Origin: Clostridia bacterium
Lineage (GTDB): Bacteria; Bacillota; Clostridia; Oscillospirales; CAG-272
Direction: 5' to 3'
Length of the DNA stretch: 64,000 bases
Assembly (NCBI GenBank): GCA_017625935.1
Contig: JAGALA010000030.1
Span: 23,373 to 87,372 of the forward strand
The notes below the pieces were generated by a model, which saw only the letters and a list, made by a program, of their open reading frames with translations, was not told the origin of the DNA and did not search any database. A program made the translations under genes and the position numbers. Each line of letters starts with the position of its first letter. Position 1 is the stretch's first letter. Shown here in pieces: positions 39,979-46,457 of this stretch.

Positions 39979-41214
39979 ATGAAGCTGTCAATTATAGTTT
40001 GTATATACAACACACCAAGGGAATATCTGCGCGCCTCGCTAAAGAGCATTGTGCGTTCAACACTTGATAAATACGAGGGCGAATACGAGATTTGCATAGT
40101 TGACGACGGCTCAAGCATTGATTACGGCGATTTGGTGTCTGAGTTCGGCGCAAAATATACAAAAACCGAAAACCGCGGAATCTTAAAGGCGCGCCTTGGC
40201 GGCATTGAAATGTCAAGCGGCGAATATATCGCGTTTTGCGATGCTGACGACACAGTATCGTCTCTTTATTACGCGCCAATGCTCGATTGCGCATATGAAA
40301 GCGGTGCGGATATAGTTATTAACGACTGGGCATACCACGCAGGCGAGAGAAAATATTACTGCAAAAACGACTTAACCGTGAAAAACAGTATTGACACTTC
40401 TGGCGACGACGCTTTGAAGCTTTTCTTTTCGGGAGAGGGCAAGCACCATTCGCTTTTTGTGTTGTGGAACAAAATTTACCGCGCGCAGCTCCTTAAAAGC
40501 GCAAAGGAGCAAATTGAAAAAAGCGCTCAGCTCGACAGCTCCTACGGTGAGGACGTATTAATAAACTTCCTTGCTTGGAGAAACGCAAAAAGAGTCAAAA
40601 ACATCCACAGGGGCTACTATTTTTACAGAATTCACGAGGGACAAGCAGTAAGAGCGGGTAGTCCTTCCAAGCTGAAAAAGCAAATTAAGAGCATGACCGA
40701 AACGCTTGATTTTATGGAAAATGAGCTTTCCACCCACCCAAATAGAGATGAGCTTGTTGCTTATCTTAATGCTTGGCGCGATTTAAGCGCAAGGTATCAC
40801 TATACCGTAGCGCGCGAAAACGGCTACACAATTCTATACGATTACATTCTTGAAAAATACAAGCAAAACGAGCTTGAAATTGCCAAAAAAGAGGACTCAG
40901 TGTCGTATTTTCACAAAATTTACTTAGGCGACAACTTTGATAAAATCGATGAGGCGCTCCTTTCTCTTTGGCAAAACGGCACAAAAAATATTCGATATAA
41001 AAAAGGAAACCGCCACACGGACTCATACGTTGAATATTTACTCGAAAACGGAAAAATCACCGTAAATAAAAAATCAAGAGCGGATTTTTATGTGCCAAAG
41101 CGCAAGATGTCACTTAAAAACAGGCTCCGCTTTAACCCCACGCTTTATAAGCTCTCGCTCGTTTTCTTTAAGAAAAGCTCAAAGCTGAGGGCGCGGCTGA
41201 AAAATAAGCTATAA
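39979..41214 (+). CDS. GT2 family glycosyltransferase
   Basis: This 411-aa GT-A transferase has LSIIVCIYNTPREYLRASL, ICIVDDGSS, NRGILKARLGGIEMSSGEYIAFCDADD (metal-binding DAD) and a W-rich acceptor-binding region (FVLWNKIYR, YGEDVLINFLAW). The C-terminal ~120 residues are basic and helical with no membrane helix. It probably transfers a sugar to a wall or surface polymer. The ATG has AGGAGG. It is divergent from the GT8/CDP-glycerol fusion and ends in a terminator. Confidence 0.92.
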   Translation: MKLSIIVCIYNTPREYLRASLKSIVRSTLDKYEGEYEICIVDDGSSIDYGDLVSEFGAKYTKTENRGILKARLGGIEMSSGEYIAFCDADDTVSSLYYAPMLDCAYESGADIVINDWAYHAGERKYYCKNDLTVKNSIDTSGDDALKLFFSGEGKHHSLFVLWNKIYRAQLLKSAKEQIEKSAQLDSSYGEDVLINFLAWRNAKRVKNIHRGYYFYRIHEGQAVRAGSPSKLKKQIKSMTETLDFMENELSTHPNRDELVAYLNAWRDLSARYHYTVARENGYTILYDYILEKYKQNELEIAKKEDSVSYFHKIYLGDNFDKIDEALLSLWQNGTKNIRYKKGNRHTDSYVEYLLENGKITVNKKSRADFYVPKRKMSLKNRLRFNPTLYKLSLVFFKKSSKLRARLKNKL

Positions 41215-41221
41215 TAACTTC

Positions 41222-41255
41222 AAGGGCGAGAGAATTTATCTTTCGCTCTTTTTTG
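41222..41255 (+). terminator. Terminator after the GT2 gene
   Basis: AGGGCGAGAG...CTTTCGCTCT stem (10 bp with G-T pairs) followed by TTTTTTG. Confidence 0.88.
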
Positions 41256-41267
41256 TTTATACAATAC

Positions 41268-41296
41268 TTGAAATACGCGCTATATTATGTTATAAT
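41268..41296 (+). promoter_or_regulatory. Promoter of the ABC-F gene
   Basis: TTGAAA (41268-41273), 17-bp spacer, TATAAT (41291-41296). The ~45-nt leader contains GTGCGCCCACATATGGG, which can form a CCCA/TGGG hairpin. Confidence 0.85.
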
Positions 41297-41346
41297 AAAA
41301 AAGATGTGCGCCCACATATGGGTACTATATAGACACGAGGTAGAAA

Positions 41347-42945
41347 ATGATTACAGTTAACAATTTATCCTTCAACTTTGGCGGTCAGCTTCTTTTCAAG
41401 GACGTAAACTTGAAATTCACACCTGGCAACTGCTACGGCGTTATCGGTGCAAACGGCGCGGGAAAAAGTACGTTTTTGCGCATTCTTTGCCGTGAGCTTG
41501 AGCCGACAAAGGGCGAGGTTACAATCCCCGACACGGTCAGAATGAGCGTTTTAAAGCAGAACCACTTTGAATTTGACGAGTTTTCCGTTTTAGATACGGT
41601 AATTATGGGTAACGAGCGCCTTTATAAGATTATGAAGGAGAAGGACGCCCTTTATATGAAGGAGGATTTTTCCGAGGCGGACGGCATTTTGGCATCCGAG
41701 CTTGAGGGCGAGTTTGCCGAGCTTAACGGCTGGGAGGCAGAGAGCGATGCCTCAAAGCTCATCCAAGGACTTGGACTTGATGAGGGGCTTCTTTATGAGC
41801 AAATGGCTAATCTAAAGGAAAGCGAAAAGGTTAAGGTGCTTCTTGCCCAAGCGCTTTTCGGCAACCCCGACATTATTCTTTTGGACGAGCCTACAAACGG
41901 TCTTGACATTGACGCTATCACCTGGCTTGAGGACTTCCTTTCCGACTATTTCGGCACAGTCCTTGTCGTATCGCACGACCGTCACTTCTTAAATGACGTT
42001 TGCACAAATATCGTTGATATCGACTTTACAGGAATTAAGATGTACGTTGGTAACTACGAGTTTTGGTATGAGTCAAGCCAATTAATTCAGCGTATGATTA
42101 AGCAACAAAACAAGAGGAATGAGGAAAAAATCAAGGAGCTTCAAAGCTTCATCTCCCGCTTCTCTGCAAATAAATCAAAATCAAGACAGGCAACCTCGCG
42201 CCGTAAGCTGCTTGACAAGTTAACCGTTGAGGAGCTTCCCGCATCGAGCCGCCGCTATCCCTTCATCGGCTTCGATATGGATAGAGAGGCAGGCAAGGAT
42301 ATCTTGACAGTTACCGACCTTTCAAAGAGCGAAAACGGCGTTTCACTTTTCAAAAACGTATCGTTTACCGCGGCTAAGGGCGAAAAAATCGCACTCCTTG
42401 GAAACGAAATGGCAATTACCGCGCTGTTTAAGGTTTTAATGGAGGAGGACGAGGCAGACTCAGGCTCCTTTAAGTGGGGAATCAGTATTTCAAAATCATA
42501 TTTCCCGAAGGACAATATTGACTATTTTGACGGCTGCACCGAGTCAATCCTTGATTGGATGAGAAGATATTCAAAGGACCAAACGGAAACCTACCTTCGC
42601 GGCTTCCTTGGCAGAATGCTTTTCTCGGGTGACTCAATTTTTAAGCCCGTAAACGTTTTATCGGGTGGAGAAAAGGCGAGATGTATGTTCTCGCGTATGA
42701 TGCTTTTCGGCTCAAACTTCTTGCTCCTCGACCAGCCGACAAACCACTTGGATCTTGAATCCATCACCGCAGTAAACAACGGCCTTTCCGACTTCAAGGG
42801 CAACATTTTATTCTATTCCCACGACTACGAAACGATAAACACCGTTGCCAACCGCATTATCGAAATTAAGGAAGACGGTATTTACGATTACAGCGGAACT
42901 TATGAGGAATATATTGCCTATAAGAAGGAAAAAGGACTTCTCTAA
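41347..42945 (+). CDS. ABC-F family ATPase (YbiT-like)
   Basis: This 532-aa protein has two ABC domains and no membrane helix, as in ABC-F translation factors. The first domain has Walker A GANGAGKST (~36-44), Walker B IILLDEPTNGLD and SHDRHF, but its signature is degenerate (LKESEKVKVLLAQ). The linker has the YbiT-like FISRFSANKSKSRQATSRRK. In the second domain the signature is canonical (LSGGEKARCM), but the Walker A region reads LLGNEMAITALF (residues 350-361) and lacks the GxGK(S/T) core. It probably binds at the ribosomal E site; it could also be a resistance factor. GAGGT precedes the ATG. Confidence 0.92.
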   Translation: MITVNNLSFNFGGQLLFKDVNLKFTPGNCYGVIGANGAGKSTFLRILCRELEPTKGEVTIPDTVRMSVLKQNHFEFDEFSVLDTVIMGNERLYKIMKEKDALYMKEDFSEADGILASELEGEFAELNGWEAESDASKLIQGLGLDEGLLYEQMANLKESEKVKVLLAQALFGNPDIILLDEPTNGLDIDAITWLEDFLSDYFGTVLVVSHDRHFLNDVCTNIVDIDFTGIKMYVGNYEFWYESSQLIQRMIKQQNKRNEEKIKELQSFISRFSANKSKSRQATSRRKLLDKLTVEELPASSRRYPFIGFDMDREAGKDILTVTDLSKSENGVSLFKNVSFTAAKGEKIALLGNEMAITALFKVLMEEDEADSGSFKWGISISKSYFPKDNIDYFDGCTESILDWMRRYSKDQTETYLRGFLGRMLFSGDSIFKPVNVLSGGEKARCMFSRMMLFGSNFLLLDQPTNHLDLESITAVNNGLSDFKGNILFYSHDYETINTVANRIIEIKEDGIYDYSGTYEEYIAYKKEKGLL

Positions 42946-42970
42946 GGCGCAATAAGCGGCGAAATACATT

Positions 42971-43039
42971 GTTGCTCCTCACTTGCGACCTCAGCGTACG
43001 CCTAAGTACGCTATCGTCCTCAAGTTGCGGTGCGCCTTG
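42971..43039. repeat. Repeat A, copy 1 (69-bp structured repeat)
   Basis: It is 94% identical (65/69) to 53560-53628. Inner stem AGCGTAC/GTACGCT with loop GCCTAA; outer stems CGA/TCG and ACTTG/CAAGT with small internal loops. It lies 25 bases after the ABC-F stop in a 198-bp intergenic gap that otherwise holds only a ribosome site and an AT-rich stretch. Confidence 0.85.
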
Positions 43040-43143
43040 TCTTTCTTGCTTCTTACGTCTTAGAATTTAACAAATAGAATAGAAAATAAAGGAAAATTTA
43101 GTTTGATTTTAGATTAACATAGTAAAATCGAAAGGAGAGCACA

Positions 43144-44388
43144 ATGTACGAGCAAAAGAAAATTGCCATTATAGGTGGCGGTGCGGCAGGCATGATGGCT
43201 GCAATATACGGTATACTGGGCGGTGCATCGGTGACTCTTTTTGAAAAAAATGACCGCCTTGGCAAAAAAATTTCAATAACGGGCAAGGGCAGGTGCAACG
43301 TCACAAACGACTGCGACACACAGGAGTTTTTGAAAAACGTAATTTCAAACCCTAAATTTTTGTACGCCTCGATAGGCAACTTTAACACCGAGGACACGAA
43401 AGCCTTTTTTGAAAACGCAGGCGTTCCCCTCAAAACCGAGAGGGGCAGGCGTGTTTTCCCCGTTTCGGACAACGCACACGATATTGTAAACGCGCTCAAA
43501 AAAACGCTTTACGATTACGGCGTGACCGTGAAAAATGAAAAGGTGCTTGAAATTTTCACAAATGGCGGCACAGTCACAGGCCTTAAAACCTCACGCGCTG
43601 AATATAGCTTTGACGCGGTTATCGTTGCAACAGGCGGCGCATCCTACACAGGCACAGGCTCCGACGGTGACGGCTACCGCTTTGCAAAAGCGCTCGGGCA
43701 TGAAATTGTCTCACTCGTTCCATCACTCGTTCCCGTAGAAACAGTCGAGGACGTGTCTGAAATTATGGGTCTTTCCCTTAAAAACGTAACCTTAAAAATA
43801 CGAAATAACGAAAACGGCAAGATAGTTTTCGAGGAGATGGGAGAGATGCTCTTTACCCACTTTGGTATGAGTGGACCACTTGTACTATCTGCTTCCTGCC
43901 ATATGAAAAATATGTCACGCGCAAAATATACCGCGCTTATTGATTTTAAGCCCGCGCTTGACCGCCAAACGCTCGATAACCGAGTGCTCAGCGACTTTTC
44001 AAAGCAGCTAAACCGAGACTTTGCAAATTCTCTTGGCGGATTGCTTCCTGCAAAAATCATTCCGTATATTGTCAAAAAAACAGGTATTGCGCCAAGCACA
44101 AAGGTAAACGCCATCACCAAGGAAGCACGCGCGCGCTTGGTTGATACCTTAAAATCACTCTCCATTGATATAAAGGGCTTCCGTCCCCTAAACGAGGCAA
44201 TTGTAACTCAGGGCGGAGTCAAAACAAGTGAAATCAACCCCTCAACAATGGAGTCGAAAATTGTCAAAGGGCTCTATTTTGCAGGTGAGGTCATAGACGT
44301 AGATGCCTACACAGGCGGCTACAATTTGCAAATCGCCTTTTCAACAGGCGCGCTTGCAGGCAAAAGTGCCGCTGAGAGCGGCACATAA
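43144..44388 (+). CDS. YhiN/HI0933-type flavoprotein (NAD(P)/FAD-dependent oxidoreductase)
   Basis: This 414-aa protein has the FAD-binding Rossmann motif IAIIGGGAAGMMAAIYG, then LFEKNDRLGKKISITGKGRCNVTND, ATGGASYTGTGSDGDGY, and at the C-terminus TQGGVKTSEINPSTMESKIVKGLYFAGEVIDVDAYTGGYNLQIAFSTG, all typical of HI0933-like proteins. The biochemical role of this family is poorly known. AAAGGAGAG precedes the ATG. Its last codons (…AAESGT) and stop coincide with the first hairpin and linker of the array at 44366, so the C-terminus may have been set by insertion of the array. Confidence 0.92.
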   Translation: MYEQKKIAIIGGGAAGMMAAIYGILGGASVTLFEKNDRLGKKISITGKGRCNVTNDCDTQEFLKNVISNPKFLYASIGNFNTEDTKAFFENAGVPLKTERGRRVFPVSDNAHDIVNALKKTLYDYGVTVKNEKVLEIFTNGGTVTGLKTSRAEYSFDAVIVATGGASYTGTGSDGDGYRFAKALGHEIVSLVPSLVPVETVEDVSEIMGLSLKNVTLKIRNNENGKIVFEEMGEMLFTHFGMSGPLVLSASCHMKNMSRAKYTALIDFKPALDRQTLDNRVLSDFSKQLNRDFANSLGGLLPAKIIPYIVKKTGIAPSTKVNAITKEARARLVDTLKSLSIDIKGFRPLNEAIVTQGGVKTSEINPSTMESKIVKGLYFAGEVIDVDAYTGGYNLQIAFSTGALAGKSAAESGT

Positions 44389-44502
44389 ATTGAAGCAGAG
44401 CTTCATGAATTACCTTTCAGGCATGAATTGTGCTAAAGCACATGAATTGTCCTTTGGACATGAAATGACTCTGTGAGCTATAAAATGCGGATGAATTTGC
44501 AT
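44366..44502. repeat. Upstream hairpin array (linker ATGAATT)
   Basis: A run of short hairpins is separated by 7-nt linkers. Hairpins: GTGCCGCT-GAG-AGCGGCAC (44366-44384), GAAGC-AGA-GCTTC (44392-44404), a decayed CCT-TTC-AGG (44413-44421), GTGCT-AA-AGCAC (44430-44441), GTCC-TTT-GGAC (44449-44459), CTC-TGT-GAG (44469-44477). Linkers: ATAAATT once, ATGAATT three times, ATGAAAT once, and another ATGAATT at 44491-44497 next to the gene. Spacing is ~18-20 nt per unit. The linkers are reverse complements of those in the downstream array. Confidence 0.9.
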
Positions 44503-44517
44503 CAAAAGGAGTTAATA

Positions 44518-44874
44518 ATGAAAGATAATGCTTTGATTACACTTTCTAAGCAATTTGCCATAGATATCATAAATCTGTGTGTGGAAATAAAAAAGAGAAG
44601 TGGAAATTTGCTTTATGACCAACTTTTGAGGGCCGGCACGAGCATCGGTGCAAATATTCATGAAGGAAATTATGCCAGCAGCAGAGCTGACTTTATAAAT
44701 AAGTTCCGTATAGCGCTAAAGGAGTGCTACGAAACAGAATATTGGATGGATGTTTTCAAGGAAGCCGGTTGGATTAAGGATTTTGAGCATAAGGGACTTA
44801 AAGCTAAATGCAATAAGCTACGAATATTGCTTATCACATCCATTAAAACAGCTGATTCCGCAGAACATAAATAA
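44518..44874 (+). CDS. Four-helix-bundle protein (23S rRNA IVS protein/S23 family)
   Basis: This 118-aa protein starts at ATG 44518 with AAAAGGAG upstream. It matches the four-helix-bundle family: LSKQFAIDIINLCVEI, then YDQLLRAGTSIGANIHEG (the conserved QLxRAxTSIxANIxEG core), then DFINKFRIALKECYETEYWMDVFKEAGWI. Relatives are encoded in intervening sequences of 23S rRNA genes, and the fold is shared with the Avd accessory protein of diversity-generating retroelements; neither an rRNA nor a reverse transcriptase is here. It is surrounded by inverted arrays of hairpins. The family's basic, pentamer-forming members are thought to bind nucleic acid. No own promoter is obvious. Confidence 0.92.
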   Translation: MKDNALITLSKQFAIDIINLCVEIKKRSGNLLYDQLLRAGTSIGANIHEGNYASSRADFINKFRIALKECYETEYWMDVFKEAGWIKDFEHKGLKAKCNKLRILLITSIKTADSAEHK

Positions 44875-44878
44875 AAAT

Positions 44879-45095
44879 GTTGCAAAGCAACAATTTATGA
44901 AGCTTTGCTTCAATTTATGACACTTTGTGTCAATTCATGTCCGTAAGGACAATTCATGAACCATAGGTTCAATTCATGATGCATAGCACAATTCACGAAG
45001 CTTCGCTTCAATTTATGACACTTTGTGTCAATTCATGTCCGTAAGGACAATTCATGAACCATAGGTTCAATTCATGATGCGTAGCATCAATTTAT
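44879..45095. repeat. Downstream hairpin array, 11 units (linker AATTCAT/AATTTAT)
   Basis: Eleven hairpins in 217 bp, each 12-13 nt with a G...C closing pair, separated by AATTTAT or AATTCAT. In order: GTTGC/GCAAC (44879), GAAGC/GCTTC (44899), GACAC/GTGTC (44919), GTCC/GGAC (44939), GAACC/GGTTC (44958), GATGC/GCA-C (44978, one base lost), GAAGC/GCTTC (44997), GACAC/GTGTC (45017), GTCC/GGAC (45037), GAACC/GGTTC (45056), GATGC/GCATC (45076). Loops are 3-4 nt. Units 2-6 and 7-11 are a 98-bp tandem duplication. The array ends 16 bases before the cmk ATG, immediately ahead of its GGAGG. Confidence 0.95.
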
Positions 45096-45111
45096 TACCG
45101 GAGGTATTTAT

Positions 45112-45777
45112 ATGAAAATTGCACTTGACGGACCAAGCGGTGCAGGCAAAAGCACAGTTGCAAGGGCGCTTGCAAAAAAGCTCGGAATAATTTACGTTGA
45201 TACAGGCGCGCTTTACCGCACAATAGGGCTTCACGCAAAGCTGAGAGGAGTCGGTATGTACGACACGGAGCGCATAAAGGAGCTGCTTCCCGAAATTACC
45301 CTCGGTATGGAATTTATAAACGGCGAGCAGATAGTCACCTTGAACGGTGTTAATGTTGGCGACACTATAAGAACAGGCGAGATTGCAATGTACGCATCAA
45401 GCGTTTCCGCAATTCCCGAGGTGCGCGCGTTCTTGCTCGAAACTCAAAGAAAAATAGCACGCGAAAACAGCGTTGTTATGGACGGGCGCGACATCGGCAC
45501 GGTAATTTTGCCCGATGCCGAGGTTAAAATTTTTATGTTTGCATCCCCCGAGGCAAGAGCCGAAAGAAGATATAAGGAGCTTATTGCCAAGGGTGAAAAT
45601 TGCACGTATGAGGGCGTGCTTGAGGACATAAAGCTCCGTGACCACAACGACTCGACAAGAAAGACCGCCCCAGCAATTCCCGCAGATGACGCGGTTATGC
45701 TTGATAACTCGTCGCTTGATATCGACGGCACGGTTGACGCCGCCATTGAAATTATCAAATCGAAGGTGCAGCTATGA
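45112..45777 (+). CDS. cmk: Cytidylate kinase
   Basis: This 221-aa nucleoside monophosphate kinase phosphorylates CMP/dCMP. P-loop GPSGAGKST (residues 7-15), YVDTGALYRTIG, VVMDGRDIGTVILPDAEVKIF and RDHNDSTRKTAP are all diagnostic. CGGAGG precedes the ATG. It starts the conserved clostridial cmk-plsC-ispH/rpsA operon, overlapping plsC as ATGA. Its 5' leader holds the downstream hairpin array and no promoter was recognised between the four-helix-bundle gene and cmk. Confidence 0.97.
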   Translation: MKIALDGPSGAGKSTVARALAKKLGIIYVDTGALYRTIGLHAKLRGVGMYDTERIKELLPEITLGMEFINGEQIVTLNGVNVGDTIRTGEIAMYASSVSAIPEVRAFLLETQRKIARENSVVMDGRDIGTVILPDAEVKIFMFASPEARAERRYKELIAKGENCTYEGVLEDIKLRDHNDSTRKTAPAIPADDAVMLDNSSLDIDGTVDAAIEIIKSKVQL

Positions 45778-46457
45778 AAAGATACAACTTTATAAAGGCG
45801 ATTCTCGGTTGGGTTTTCAGAATAGTTTTCCGTATTAAGTACGTCAACCGCGAAAATCAACCGCCGATGGGCACACCGTATATCGTTTGCTCGAACCACG
45901 CGCACTTCTTTGACGTTGTGCCGATAGGTCTTGCCTTGAAGCCGCAAATTCACTTTATGGCAAAGCGCGAGGTTTTCAAAACTCCGTTCCTTCGCGGCGT
46001 TGCAAAATTAATGGGCGCGTACCCTGTTAACCGCGGCGGTAACGATATCGGCGCTATTAAGAAAACGATTGAAATTCTAAAAAACGGCGGCTGTGTCGGC
46101 GTTTTCCCACAGGGCACAAGATGCTCCTATATTGATCCTGCCTTAACTGAGCCTAAGGATGGCATCGGCGTTATTGCCGCACGTGCAGGCGTTGGCATTT
46201 TGCCTGTCTGTGTCAGAACCAAGCGCAATAAAATGGGCGTTTTCAGAAAAACCGAGATTGTAATTGGTGAATATTTGCCACCCGAGAAGCTTGAGTTTCC
46301 CGAGCTTACGGGTATGGAAAAGCATAAGGCTATAACTAATCTTGCCTTTAGTCAGGTTTGCAAGATGAACAACGAAATTGAAAGAAAGCCACTCCCACCT
46401 GAAAGGACCGCGCAAATTCTTGAAGAAATTAACAGAAAGATGCACAAGCAAAAATGA
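45774..46457 (+). CDS. plsC: 1-acyl-sn-glycerol-3-phosphate acyltransferase
   Basis: This 227-aa PlsC enzyme makes phosphatidic acid. HX4D motif SNHAHFFDVVP (~residues 42-48), FPQGTR as block III and PYPVNRGG-type block II (YPVNRGGND) are present, plus a hydrophobic N-terminal helix. It overlaps cmk and ispH/rpsA by 4 bases on each side (ATGA), so the three are translationally coupled. It is distinct from the two larger zinc-ribbon acyltransferases at 27818 and 57844. Confidence 0.95.
   Translation: MKRYNFIKAILGWVFRIVFRIKYVNRENQPPMGTPYIVCSNHAHFFDVVPIGLALKPQIHFMAKREVFKTPFLRGVAKLMGAYPVNRGGNDIGAIKKTIEILKNGGCVGVFPQGTRCSYIDPALTEPKDGIGVIAARAGVGILPVCVRTKRNKMGVFRKTEIVIGEYLPPEKLEFPELTGMEKHKAITNLAFSQVCKMNNEIERKPLPPERTAQILEEINRKMHKQK

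Noticed and set aside
44518..44874. Diversity-generating retroelement (Avd-like protein) or 23S rRNA intervening sequence
   Set aside because: No reverse transcriptase, template or variable repeat, and no rRNA gene in the window; only the protein fold is shared.
44366..45095. CRISPR array
   Set aside because: The constant part is only 7 nt and the variable parts are self-complementary 12-13-mers, not unique ~30-nt spacers; no cas genes are near.
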